From the NCBI GenBank assembly GCA_900316285.1, contig ONCG01000023.1:29856-93855 (forward strand): a DNA stretch of 64,000 bases, in the 5' to 3' direction. Made by a program: the position numbers and the translations under genes. Below, one piece after another: positions 32,512 to 40,975 of this stretch (position 1 is its first letter; each line of letters begins with the position of its first letter). The stretch comes from an uncultured Prevotellaceae bacterium. GTDB lineage: Bacteria > Bacteroidota > Bacteroidia > Bacteroidales > Bacteroidaceae. A model generated the notes under the pieces. It was not told where the DNA came from, ran no database searches, and saw nothing but the letters and a program-made list of their open reading frames with translations.

Positions 32512-34503
32512 ATGAGACTAAACCTGAGCTCACAAATCGTACTGAACAAAGTACCTGAAGCATTCTATCGTCCGCTAACGGCCGTCGACCGTAGTGAAAT
32601 CACACGAATGGAGAAACTGCCCACCGACATCTATCCAAAGATGGAGGAAGCTGCCGAGGCCATCGCCTATGCCGTGGTGGAGGAAATCAAACAGAAACAA
32701 CGCGAAGGCAAGTACTGCGTGCTCGGACTGGGCACCGGCACGTCGCTCACACCCGTCTACGACGAGCTCATCCGCTTCCACAAGAAGCAGGGCGTGAGCT
32801 TCCAGAACGTTATCGTTTTTAATGCCTACGAATACTATCCCATCACGCCGGAGACGCAGCACACAGCCCTGCAGCTGCTCCACGAGCGTTTCCTCGACCA
32901 TGTCGACATCGACCGCCAGAACATCTTCTCGCTCGACGGCTCGGTGGCACAGGAGCGCGTGCAGCAGCATTGCCGACTCTACGAGCAGCGCATCAAGACC
33001 TTCGGCGGCATCGACGTGATGCTGCTCGGCATCGGACGCATGGGCAACATCGCTACCAATGAGCCGGGTTCGTCGCTCAACTCGCAGTCGCGCATCATCC
33101 TGATCGATGCCACGTCGCGCGAGGAGATGGCCCACAGCATGGGCAGCAACGAGATGGTGCCGCCCTGCTCGGTGACGATGGGCGTGGCTACCATCCTGGC
33201 CGCACGACGCATCTACCTCACGGCATGGGGCGAGGGTAAGGCCGAAATCATCCAGAAGACCGTGGAAGGTCCTATCACCGACCAGATTCCAGCCACCTTC
33301 CTGCAGACGCACAACGACGTACATGTGGTCACCGACCTTGCTGCCGCCGGCAAGCTCACGCGCATCGTGCATCCCTGGCTCGTGACGTCGCTGGAGTGGA
33401 ACGACAAACTCGTGCGCTCTGCTTTGGTGTGGCTCTGCCAGAAGACTGGCAAGCCCATTCTGAAGCTCACCAACAAGGACTACAACGAGAACGGTCTGTC
33501 GGAACTCTTGGCGCTGTATGGTTCGGCTTACAATGCCAACATCAAGATTTTCAACGACTTGCAGCACACCATTACGGGTTGGCCGGGCGGCAAACCCAAT
33601 GCCGACGACACCTATCGGCCGGAGCGTGCCAAGCCGTTCCCGAAGCGCGTCATCGTGTTCTCGCCGCACCCCGACGACGACGTCATCTCGATGGGTGGCA
33701 CCATCCAGCGCCTTGTGGCTCAGGGACATGAGGTGCACGTGGCCTACGAGACCTCTGGCAACATTGCCGTGGGCGACGAGGAGGTAACCCGCTTCATGCA
33801 CTTCATCAATGGCTTCAACCAGATTTTCGGTGAGGGCAAGGACGAGGTCATCAACAGCAAGTACAAGGAAATCAAGGAGTTCCTGAAGAACAAGAAGGAG
33901 GGCGACCTCGACACGCGCGACATCCTGACCATCAAGGGTCTCATCCGCCGTGGCGAAGCCCGTACGGCCTGCACCTTCAGCCAGATTCCGCTCGATCGCG
34001 TACACTTCCTCGACCTGCCGTTCTACGAGAGTGGTAAGATTGAGAAGCTGCCCATGTCGGAGAAGGATGTGGCCATTGTGCAGAAGCTCATCACCGATAT
34101 CAAGCCCCACCAGATCTACGTGGCCGGCGACCTTGCCGACCCACACGGCACCCACCGCAAGTGTACCGACGCTGTACTCGCCGCCATCGACGAGGAGAAG
34201 AGCAACGGTGCCGAGTGGCTGAAGGAGTGCCGCATCTGGATGTATCGCGGTGCATGGGCCGAGTGGGAAATCGAGAACATCGAAATGTGCGTGCCCATGT
34301 CGCCAGAGGAACTGCGCGCCAAGCGTAACTCTATCCTGAAGCACCAGTCGCAGATGGAGAGTGCTCCGTTCCTGGGCAACGACGAGCGTCTGTTCTGGCA
34401 GCGTGCCGAAGACCGCAACCGCGGAACGGCAAAGCTCTACGACGACCTCGGCCTGGCCTGCTATGAGGCGATGGAAGCCTTCGTGGAGTACAAGCCGCTG
34501 TAA
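32512..34503 (+). CDS. NagB-like domain fused to a PIG-L deacetylase
   Basis: The 663-residue protein has two parts. Residues 40-330 are a NagB fold (VLGLGTGTSLTPVYDELIRF; GGIDVMLLGIGRMGNIATNE P), but three catalytic positions differ from NagB: the Asp of MDEY is Tyr106, the Asp of PDGH is Met177 and its His is Asn179; Glu184 remains. Residues 375-663 are a PIG-L/LmbE zinc deacetylase with intact PHPDDDVISMGGT near 385 and DPHGTHRKC near 545. PIG-L enzymes remove acetyl groups from GlcNAc derivatives. The first domain may therefore be a sugar-phosphate sensor or act on another substrate, while the second deacetylates. Similar fusions occur in other Bacteroidales. It lies 69 bases after nagB. 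Confidence 0.93.
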   Translation: MRLNLSSQIVLNKVPEAFYRPLTAVDRSEITRMEKLPTDIYPKMEEAAEAIAYAVVEEIKQKQREGKYCVLGLGTGTSLTPVYDELIRFHKKQGVSFQNVIVFNAYEYYPITPETQHTALQLLHERFLDHVDIDRQNIFSLDGSVAQERVQQHCRLYEQRIKTFGGIDVMLLGIGRMGNIATNEPGSSLNSQSRIILIDATSREEMAHSMGSNEMVPPCSVTMGVATILAARRIYLTAWGEGKAEIIQKTVEGPITDQIPATFLQTHNDVHVVTDLAAAGKLTRIVHPWLVTSLEWNDKLVRSALVWLCQKTGKPILKLTNKDYNENGLSELLALYGSAYNANIKIFNDLQHTITGWPGGKPNADDTYRPERAKPFPKRVIVFSPHPDDDVISMGGTIQRLVAQGHEVHVAYETSGNIAVGDEEVTRFMHFINGFNQIFGEGKDEVINSKYKEIKEFLKNKKEGDLDTRDILTIKGLIRRGEARTACTFSQIPLDRVHFLDLPFYESGKIEKLPMSEKDVAIVQKLITDIKPHQIYVAGDLADPHGTHRKCTDAVLAAIDEEKSNGAEWLKECRIWMYRGAWAEWEIENIEMCVPMSPEELRAKRNSILKHQSQMESAPFLGNDERLFWQRAEDRNRGTAKLYDDLGLACYEAMEAFVEYKPL

Positions 34504-34597
34504 CCTTTTATAGTGATCGGGGAATAGTGAATAGTGGGTCGTTGATGCTTTCCACTATCCACTTTTCCTTTTGAAAACGATACGCTATCAGCCCCTC

Positions 34598-34673
34598 ATG
34601 TAGGGACGCTGCGTGCCGCGTAATTGGATTTTGCTTTTCCCCTGTAGAAACGCGGCTCGCCGCGTCCCTACAT
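34598..34673. repeat. Family B hairpin, copy 6
   Basis: The left arm ATGTAGGGACGCTGCGTGCC (then GCGTAAT) and right arm AAACGCGGCTCGCCGCGTCC (then CTACAT) have one or two mismatches, so this copy is older than the others. It lies between two tandem genes. Confidence 0.9.
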
Positions 34674-34711
34674 GCTGGGTGTCGAACAATTTTTTGATTG
34701 AAATCCTTTTG

Positions 34712-36961
34712 ATGAGTAAGATAAGAGTTATTTCATTGTTCTTCTTGACCTTTGCTGCGCTCTCCGTGTCTGCGAAGGGCAAGGTATCACCCGTGCTACG
34801 CGTGGCCTGCGTGGGCAATAGCGTCACCTATGGCTACGGCCTGAGCGACCGCGAGCACACCGCCTATCCCGTGGTGCTTCAGCAACTGTTGGGCAAGGGC
34901 TTCGACGTCAGAAACTTTGGCCACTCGGGAGCCACCTTGCTTCGTCACGGCCACCGGCCCTATACGCAGCTGCCGGAGTTCCGACAGGCTATGGACTTCA
35001 AAGCCGACCTCGTCGTCATTCATCTGGGACTGAACGATACCGACCCGCGCAACTGGCCGAACTACGGCGATGAGTTCATCGGCGATTATCGTGCACTCAT
35101 CGACTCGTTCCGTGTTGCGAATCCGAAGGCAAAGATTTGGATTTGCCTGATGACGCCCATCTTCCACCGCCACTCGCGTTTCCAAAGCGGTACGCGCGAC
35201 TGGCACGAGGCCATTCAGAAGACCATTCGCCAGATTGCTGCAACTGCCGACGTCGGGCTCATCGACCTGCACACGCCGCTCTACAACCACCCCGAACTCT
35301 TTCCCGATGCCCTGCATCCCAATGCCGAAGGCGCCGCTATTCTTGCACGTACCGTCTGTTCGGCCATCACGGGCAACTATGGTGGTCTGCAGCCCTCGCC
35401 GATGTATGGCAACGGGATGGTGCTCCAGCGTGGCGACAGCATTGTCTTGCACGGTATGGCCAATGCCAACGACGAGGTGCGAGTAACCTTCAACAACGTG
35501 CTACGCTCGGCAATGACCTCCGTCGACGGCCAATGGCGCGTTGCCTTCCCATCCATTGAAGCGGGTGGACCGTATCGCCTGACGTTTGAAACCACGCGTA
35601 GGGGCAGACCCCTGTGTCTGCCCGAAAGTGGGAAAAAGGCAAAAAGAAATCAACAATCGGGCAGACACAGGAGTCTGCCCCTACAGCAGGTTGTAATCGA
35701 TAGTGTCTATGTTGGCGAAGTCTGGCTCTGCTCCGGTCAGTCGAACATGGAGTTCCCGCTTTCTGCCACCATAGATTCTACCCCCCTCCCTGCTGGAGAG
35801 GGTAGGGGTAGGGCTCTCCATCTCTGCGACATGTCGACACTCTATCCCACCGACAACGTGGAGTGGCCGCTGGAAGTCTGCGACTCCGTCAACCACATGC
35901 GCCTATTGAAGAAACCCCGATGGCAACCGGCGACGGCTGAGAATGTGAAGCACTTCTCGGCCATTGCCTACCACATGGGGCGCATGCTGGCCGACTCACT
36001 TCAGGTGCCCATCGGCATCATCTGCAACGCTGTGGGCGGAACCACCACCGAGTCGTGGATTGACCGCAACACACTGGAGCAGAAACTTCCCAACATCTTG
36101 ACCGACTGGTATTTCGGCGACTATGGTCAGCCGTGGGCACGAGGACGTGCGCTGAAGAACATTGCTCAGGCGGTGAACATCGAAAAGGACGGTCAGTCGC
36201 AACCCGACCTGAACCGTACGCGCCGCCAGCGTCATCCCTATGAGCCCTGCTACATGTTCGAAGCCGGCATCCTGCCCCTCGACCATTATCATATAAAAGG
36301 TGTGGCGTGGTATCAGGGCGAGTCGAATGCCCACAACATCGAACTCCACGAGCGGCTGTTCCGACTGCTGCGTGATAGCTGGCGACAGTATTTCAGAAAC
36401 CGGTATCTCTCGTTCCATTATGTTCAGCTCTCGGGCCTGAACCGTCCGTCGTGGCCTGCCTTCCGTGATAGTCAGCGCCGACTGGCAAACAGCAATCTCT
36501 CGCAAATGGTGGTCAGCCACGACTGTGGCGACTCGCTCGACGTACACTATCGCCTGAAGCAACCCGTTGGCGAACGCTTGGCACGCACAGCCCTCCTCAA
36601 CACCTATGGCCACAAACAGGCTGGCGAGTCGCCGCGAGTGCTCGGAGCCGACCTGTACGAGGGTGGCGTGCGCGTGGCCTTCCACGGCATTCACGATGGA
36701 AACAAAGGTCTGCATGCAGCCACCGGCAACCTTATCATCGGCTTTGAGGTGGCGGGTCCTGATGGCATCTTCCACAAGGCCGAGGCAAGGGTTGAAGGCA
36801 TTAGCGTCCTCCTCACCTGTCCTGAGGTGACGGAGCCTGCCGAGGTACGTTATGCCTGGCAGCCGTTCACCCGTGCCAACCTCGTCAACGGCTTCGGCCT
36901 GCCTGCCTCGACATTTAAAATAAAGGTGTCGAAACGTCCCGAACCTTGGATTTATGATTAA
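34712..36961 (+). CDS. Exported double esterase: SGNH hydrolase plus sialate-O-acetylesterase domain
   Basis: The 749-residue protein has a signal peptide (MSKIRVISLFFLTFAALSVS A). The first domain (about residues 25-235) is an SGNH/GDSL esterase: Ser in CVGNSVTYGYGL, GHSGATLL, HLGLNDTDPRNW and the Asp-His pair in FPDALHPNAEGA. The second (about 300-740) is of the sialate 9-O-acetylesterase type, with Ser in WLCSGQSNMEFPL and GVAWYQGESNAHN. Together they should remove acetyl groups from sugars in the periplasm, fitting the nagB cluster. Two repeats lie in frame inside it (35598-35684 and 35784-35820), adding about 31 and 12 residues near the start of the second domain. Start chosen for the signal peptide. 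Confidence 0.9.
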   Translation: MSKIRVISLFFLTFAALSVSAKGKVSPVLRVACVGNSVTYGYGLSDREHTAYPVVLQQLLGKGFDVRNFGHSGATLLRHGHRPYTQLPEFRQAMDFKADLVVIHLGLNDTDPRNWPNYGDEFIGDYRALIDSFRVANPKAKIWICLMTPIFHRHSRFQSGTRDWHEAIQKTIRQIAATADVGLIDLHTPLYNHPELFPDALHPNAEGAAILARTVCSAITGNYGGLQPSPMYGNGMVLQRGDSIVLHGMANANDEVRVTFNNVLRSAMTSVDGQWRVAFPSIEAGGPYRLTFETTRRGRPLCLPESGKKAKRNQQSGRHRSLPLQQVVIDSVYVGEVWLCSGQSNMEFPLSATIDSTPLPAGEGRGRALHLCDMSTLYPTDNVEWPLEVCDSVNHMRLLKKPRWQPATAENVKHFSAIAYHMGRMLADSLQVPIGIICNAVGGTTTESWIDRNTLEQKLPNILTDWYFGDYGQPWARGRALKNIAQAVNIEKDGQSQPDLNRTRRQRHPYEPCYMFEAGILPLDHYHIKGVAWYQGESNAHNIELHERLFRLLRDSWRQYFRNRYLSFHYVQLSGLNRPSWPAFRDSQRRLANSNLSQMVVSHDCGDSLDVHYRLKQPVGERLARTALLNTYGHKQAGESPRVLGADLYEGGVRVAFHGIHDGNKGLHAATGNLIIGFEVAGPDGIFHKAEARVEGISVLLTCPEVTEPAEVRYAWQPFTRANLVNGFGLPASTFKIKVSKRPEPWIYD
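35598..35684. repeat. Family A paired repeat, copy 3, inside a coding sequence
   Basis: Arms at 35598-35624 and 35658-35684 are 33 bases apart. The element is read in frame as RRGRPLCLPESGKKAKRNQQ SGRHRSLPLQQ and keeps the gene open. One arm differs by a single base (GGAGTCTGCC) from the other copies. Confidence 0.9.
35784..35820. repeat. Family C palindrome inside the same gene
   Basis: ACCCCCCTCCCTGCTGGAGA GGGTAGGGGTAGGG encodes TPLPAGEGRGR in frame, between the SASA serine motif and HLCDMSTLYP. Confidence 0.75.
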
Positions 36962-37007
36962 ACACCGACAGATGTAGAACCTTGTTTCAGAATCAACAAC
37001 TAAAGAT

Positions 37008-37853
37008 ATGAATAGAGAAATCGACCTTTCCGTCTCCACCTATGGAGTAGCCCGGCAATACAAATATGATGTGGCCATCCTGCCCTGGGGAGCCACCGAG
37101 CCCCATAACCTCCACCTGCCCTACATGACCGACTGCATCCTCTCGCATGCCGTTGCCGTCGATGCCGCCGAACGTGCATTGAAGGAATACGGCGTGCGCT
37201 GCATGGTGTTGCCGCCGGTGATGATGGGTTCGCAGAACCCCGGTCAGCGCGACCTGCCATTCTGCATCCACTACCACTACGAGACGCAGTTCGCCATCCT
37301 GAAGGACATCGTGGCTTCGCTCGCTCATCAGGGCCTTCGCCGCCTTCTCATCATCAACGGTCATGGCGGCAACTCGTTTAAGCAGATGATAAGGGATATG
37401 GAAGCCCCCCTTTCGTCCCCCGAGGGGGACACTAATGCCTCAAAGACTATAGAAGCCCCCTCGGGGGCCGTAGGGGGGGCTCCTCTCATCGCCTCCGCCG
37501 AATGGTTCAAGATGGCGCCTGCCAAGGACTATTTCGACCAGCCTGGCGATCATGCCGACGAGATTGAGACCTCTGTGATGATGCACTATCACCCCGAGCT
37601 CGTACGGCTTGAGGAGGCTGGCGAGGGCCGTAGCCGCCAGTTCGCCATCCCCGCCCTGCGCGAAGGAAAGGTGTGGATGCCGCGCCACTGGACACTCGTC
37701 ACCGAGGACACGGGCATTGGCAATCCCGCTCTCTCCACCGCCGAGAAGGGCCGTCGCTTCGCCGATGCCTGCGCCGACGGCTTCGCCCAGTTCCTCCGCG
37801 ACTTTGCAAGAATCAATAGTCAAGAAGATTTGTACGAAAAGAATGATAGATAA
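37008..37853 (+). CDS. Creatininase-family amidohydrolase
   Basis: The 281-residue protein of the creatininase superfamily has metal-ligand and active-site regions at LPWGATEPHNLHLPYMTD (about residues 26-43), INGHGGNSF (about 116-124) and GDHADEIETSVMM (about 182-194). Family members open cyclic amides or hydrolyse related C-N bonds; the substrate here is unknown. It lies 46 bases after the esterase gene and probably belongs to the same amino-sugar transcription unit. A family C repeat (37401-37482) is inserted in frame after the GHGGN motif, adding about 28 residues (EAPLSSPEGDTNASKTIEAP SGAVGGAP) that the family does not normally have. Confidence 0.88.
   Translation: MNREIDLSVSTYGVARQYKYDVAILPWGATEPHNLHLPYMTDCILSHAVAVDAAERALKEYGVRCMVLPPVMMGSQNPGQRDLPFCIHYHYETQFAILKDIVASLAHQGLRRLLIINGHGGNSFKQMIRDMEAPLSSPEGDTNASKTIEAPSGAVGGAPLIASAEWFKMAPAKDYFDQPGDHADEIETSVMMHYHPELVRLEEAGEGRSRQFAIPALREGKVWMPRHWTLVTEDTGIGNPALSTAEKGRRFADACADGFAQFLRDFARINSQEDLYEKNDR
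37401..37482. repeat. In-frame family C repeat in the creatininase-like gene
   Basis: Outer arms AGCCCCCC/GGGGGGGCT enclose two hairpins, CCCCCGAGGGGG and CCCCCTCGGGGG. The left half (GCCCCCCTTTCGTCCCCCGA GGGGGACACTAATGCCTC) is homologous to 39201-39240 in the GH97 gene and is read in the same frame. Confidence 0.85.
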
Positions 37854-37869
37854 AAATCTCACCATTCGT

Positions 37870-37900
37870 TTTGCATAATAGTTTTTTTTGTTTATCTTTG
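37870..37900 (+). promoter_or_regulatory. Promoter of the kinase-like gene
   Basis: TTTG (37870-37873), 19 bases, TATCTTTG (37893-37900); exact consensus, 12 bases before the ATG. Confidence 0.8.
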
Positions 37901-37912
37901 CAAGCAAATAGA

Positions 37913-38551
37913 ATGACAGATGACATATTTGAATCAGTTTCACAAAGAGTCGATGGAGAGGAAACGGCAGAAAATAGCAGAATCCGCGAAGTCGCCTATG
38001 AACTCCATCGCCGCTGCCAATTATATGAAGCGAAATTTCGAGATGGCGAAAAACATGTAAGTCATTTTGAAATTGAGCAGAGAGTTGCAGAGCTATATGC
38101 CAGGGAAAATGGTATGTGGCTCCCTGTGTCTGATGTCTTCGATTTAGGTGTGCCTGGTCCAAGCGGAAACGAAAACGACACTTATGTTTCAAACGATATC
38201 ATTTACAAAGTTAATAATCTGCTGAATAGTGGAAGCATCCTCAAATTATTTGCTAAAATATACATGCATAATAATTTGTTTTATGATACATGTTATAGCC
38301 TATATGCGTTTACGGGTTTTGAAGGGCGTACCGTTATGCCGGTTTTTAAACAATCTTTGGTAAAAAATGCAAGGCCAGCGACTCCTATCGAGATAGAGAC
38401 CTATATGGCAGCCATCGGTTTTTTAAAACTTAATGATAAAGGACGCTTTTCGAATGATGTATATGAAGTTTGGGATGTGGTTCCACGGAATGTACTGAAA
38501 GATGAAGAAGGCGATATCTATATAGTTGATGCTGAAATAAAATTGCTTTGA
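37913..38551 (+). CDS. Small polyvalent-type protein kinase-like protein
   Basis: The 212-residue protein has no signal peptide. A minimal kinase pattern can be traced: a Gly-rich strand GVPGPSGNENDTYVSND (79-95), a Lys at 99 in DIIYKVNN, a hinge-like VMPVFKQSLV (141-150), a catalytic Asp188 and Asn193 in VWDVVPRNVLKDEEG, and the metal Asp206 in YIVDAEI. This resembles the kinase domain found in polyvalent proteins of mobile elements. The first 65 residues are charged and helical. The gene is clearly more AT-rich than its neighbours and has its own promoter, suggesting transfer. The function is unknown; the kinase call is motif-based only. Confidence 0.75.
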   Translation: MTDDIFESVSQRVDGEETAENSRIREVAYELHRRCQLYEAKFRDGEKHVSHFEIEQRVAELYARENGMWLPVSDVFDLGVPGPSGNENDTYVSNDIIYKVNNLLNSGSILKLFAKIYMHNNLFYDTCYSLYAFTGFEGRTVMPVFKQSLVKNARPATPIEIETYMAAIGFLKLNDKGRFSNDVYEVWDVVPRNVLKDEEGDIYIVDAEIKLL

Positions 38552-38581
38552 TAACAAATGAATTTAAACCGATTTATACAA

Positions 38582-40645
38582 ATGAGAAAACTGTTTTTCT
38601 TCATGGCGTTGTTTGCTACGCTCGCAACCTACGCCGACGACAAGACTGTGAGCTCGCCCGACGGACGACTCCAAGTGACTATTTCCTGCCAGGACGGATG
38701 CGCCTGCTACAGCGTGAGCTACGATGGCACCGTGGTGCTGAAGCCCTCTGCGCTGGGTCTCGTGACCAATCTCGGCGACTTCACGCAGGGACTCACCATG
38801 CAGGAGAAGGCCACTCAGATGCCCATCAACAAACACTACAAGATGCGCTCGACGAAGCGTTCCGACATCTCCTATCAGGCCAATCGCCTGCAGGTGGACT
38901 TCGCAACGGCAAAGCGCATTCCCATGAGCGTCATCTTCCAGGTGTCGAACAACGACGTAGCTTTTTGCTACCAGCTTGGTCGCGGCCCGCGCGACAACCC
39001 CAAGTGCGCCATCGTGCAGCGTGAGGCCACTGCCTTCAACATCATCGATGGCACAACGACATTCCTGTCTCCGCAAATCACTCCTATGACCGGTTGGGAG
39101 CGCACGAAACCCAGCTACGAAGAGGACTACGAGGCCGATGCCCCGATGACGAAGGCTTCTCGCTTCGGTGTGGGCTACACGTTCCCTTGCCTCTTCAAGG
39201 CCCCCCTTTCATCTATCGTGGGGGACAAAAAAGCCTCGCAGGCAAATGCAGCCAAGGCTCTTTGGATTCTCATCTCTGAGACGGGTGTGACGGGTCAGTA
39301 TTGCGGTGCACGCCTGAGCGACTATAAGGCTGGAATGGGCTACACCGTGGAATATCCGCAGGAAGGTGAGAACAACGGCTTCGGCTCCACCACTGCCTCC
39401 ATCATGCTGCCCGGCTTCACGCCTTGGCGCACCATCACCATCGGCAACACGCTGGCACCTATCGTGGAGACCACCGTGCAATTCGATGTCGTCGACCCGC
39501 TCTACGAGCCCAGCGAGCAGTACAAGCCCGGCCGCTACACGTGGAGCTGGCTCGTCTGGCAGGATAGCGCTACGAACTACGACGATCAGGTTCAGCTCAT
39601 CGACGTAGCTTCTGAGATGGGCTTCGAATACTGCCTCGTCGACGGACTCTGGGACACGCAGATTGGCTACGACCGCATTGAGGAACTCGCTGCCTATGTC
39701 AAGACGAAGAACGTGAAACTCATGCTCTGGTACAACAGCAACGGTGCGGAGAACGATGCCCCGCAGGGCCCGCGTGGCGTGATGAACAACTCCATCAAGC
39801 GCAAGCAGGACATGGCGTGGATGAAGCGCATCGGCGTGAAAGCCATCAAGGTGGACTTCTTCGGCGGCGACAAGCAGGAGACCATGCGCCTCTATGAGGA
39901 CATCCTCAGCGACGCCAACGACTACGGCATCCAATGCATCTTCCACGGCTGTACGCTACCCCGTGGCTGGGAGCGCATGTACCCGAACTACGTCGCTTCC
40001 GAGGCTGCCCTCGCCAGCGAGAACGTGTTCTTTGGCGACTACCACGCACGTCAGGAAGGCTTCGAGATGTCGATGCATCCCTTCTCACGCAACGCCGTAG
40101 GCTCGTTCGACTGGGGTGGTATGATGATGAACCGCTACATGAGCCGCGACAACAAGAGCCGCCACCAGCGCTTCACAGGCGACATCTTCGAGCTCGCCAC
40201 ATCCATCACCAATCAGACCTCGGTGAACTGCGTGGCGATGTATCCCAACAACCTGCAAGATCTGCCCGGGTTCGAACTCGACTACCTGCGCCAGGTTCCT
40301 ACCACATGGGACGAGACCCGCTTCATCGACGGATATCCCACACGCTATGCCGTCATCGCTCGCAAGGCCACGAATGGCAAGTGGTATGTAGGCGGCATCA
40401 ACGGCACCAAGGAACCTATGACGCTCACGCTCAGCCTGCCGATGCTCGCTGGCAAGACCGTTACGTTCTATGTGGATGAGGCCGACAAGAAGGCACTGAA
40501 AGCCCAACAGGCAGCCCTGAAGAAGGACCCGAAAGCCAAGGCTCCCTATTGGCCTACACCCGTGAAGAAGACCCTGAAGGTTGACAAGAACGGCCAAGCC
40601 CGTGTCACCCTCCAGCCCATGGGTGGCCTCGTCATCGTGGAATAA
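38582..40645 (+). CDS. Glycoside hydrolase family 97 protein
   Basis: The 687-residue enzyme has a signal peptide (MRKLFFFMALFATLATYA). It shows the three GH97 regions: an N-terminal beta-sandwich (VSSPDGRLQVTISCQDGCAC), a central barrel and a C-terminal sheet ending VTLQPMGGLVIVE. The barrel has KAIKVDFFGGDKQETMRLYE and IFHGCTLPRGWERMYPNYVA SEAALASEN. The Asp in KVDFF is where retaining GH97 alpha-galactosidases carry the nucleophile, while SusB-type inverting alpha-glucosidases differ there, so a retaining enzyme is favoured. A short family C repeat (39198-39240) is inserted in frame. The ATG at 38582 gives the signal peptide; an earlier in-frame ATG exists at 38558. Confidence 0.92.
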   Translation: MRKLFFFMALFATLATYADDKTVSSPDGRLQVTISCQDGCACYSVSYDGTVVLKPSALGLVTNLGDFTQGLTMQEKATQMPINKHYKMRSTKRSDISYQANRLQVDFATAKRIPMSVIFQVSNNDVAFCYQLGRGPRDNPKCAIVQREATAFNIIDGTTTFLSPQITPMTGWERTKPSYEEDYEADAPMTKASRFGVGYTFPCLFKAPLSSIVGDKKASQANAAKALWILISETGVTGQYCGARLSDYKAGMGYTVEYPQEGENNGFGSTTASIMLPGFTPWRTITIGNTLAPIVETTVQFDVVDPLYEPSEQYKPGRYTWSWLVWQDSATNYDDQVQLIDVASEMGFEYCLVDGLWDTQIGYDRIEELAAYVKTKNVKLMLWYNSNGAENDAPQGPRGVMNNSIKRKQDMAWMKRIGVKAIKVDFFGGDKQETMRLYEDILSDANDYGIQCIFHGCTLPRGWERMYPNYVASEAALASENVFFGDYHARQEGFEMSMHPFSRNAVGSFDWGGMMMNRYMSRDNKSRHQRFTGDIFELATSITNQTSVNCVAMYPNNLQDLPGFELDYLRQVPTTWDETRFIDGYPTRYAVIARKATNGKWYVGGINGTKEPMTLTLSLPMLAGKTVTFYVDEADKKALKAQQAALKKDPKAKAPYWPTPVKKTLKVDKNGQARVTLQPMGGLVIVE
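39198..39240. repeat. In-frame family C repeat in the GH97 gene
   Basis: GGCCCCCCTTTCATCTATCG TGGGGGACAAAAAAGCCTC matches the left half of the repeat at 37401-37482. It is translated as APLSSIVGDKKAS, in the same frame as APLSSPEGDTNAS in the creatininase-like gene. Confidence 0.85.
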
Positions 40646-40672
40646 TAGCACGAGCACATATCTTTGTACTCA

Positions 40673-40975
40673 TCAGAGCACTGTTCCGTATCATCGGGAG
40701 CAGTGCTCTGTATGTATATAGAAGCATGCTCCGTAGCATCGGGAGTATTGCTCCGTATGGTCCAGAGACATGCTCCGTGTAGTCAAAAGCATTGCTCCCC
40801 GCGTCCAAGAGCAATGCTCTGACGTTCTGAAAGCAATGCTTTTAGAGCCCGAGAGCAATGCTCTGAGAGTCTGAAAGCAATGCTTTGAGAGTCCGAAAGC
40901 ATAGTTCCCAGCGTCCGAAAGCATAGCTCCCAGCGTCTGAAAGCATAGCTCCCCGAGCTTAAAAGCATGTATCCC
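40673..40975. repeat. 22-base-period tandem array D4 (AGCAATGCT type)
   Basis: About 14 units follow at 22-base steps (one or two of 23). Typical units are GAGCAATGCTCTGACGTTCT plus GA and AAGCATAGCTCCCAGCGTCT plus GA. Each has the palindromic core AGCAATGCT, AGCATGCT or AGCATAGCT. A promoter-like TATCTTTG (40659-40666) lies just before it. No gene is encoded. Confidence 0.9.

Noticed and set aside
32575-34344. A 589-codon minus-strand frame opposite the NagB/PIG-L gene
   Set aside because: It is a shadow of a protein with clear domains; it has no start signals and no recognisable motif.
36000-37039. Long minus-strand frame opposite the esterase and creatininase-like genes
   Set aside because: It is antisense to two motif-supported proteins and crosses their intergenic gap without any start signal.
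37440-38192. Minus-strand frame spanning the creatininase-like 3' end and the kinase-like gene
   Set aside because: Its composition switches half-way, it has no family match, and it conflicts with the consensus promoter at 37870 on the other strand.
40673-40975. CRISPR array
   Set aside because: The units are contiguous at 22 bases with no unique spacers, the repeats diverge, and there are no cas genes.
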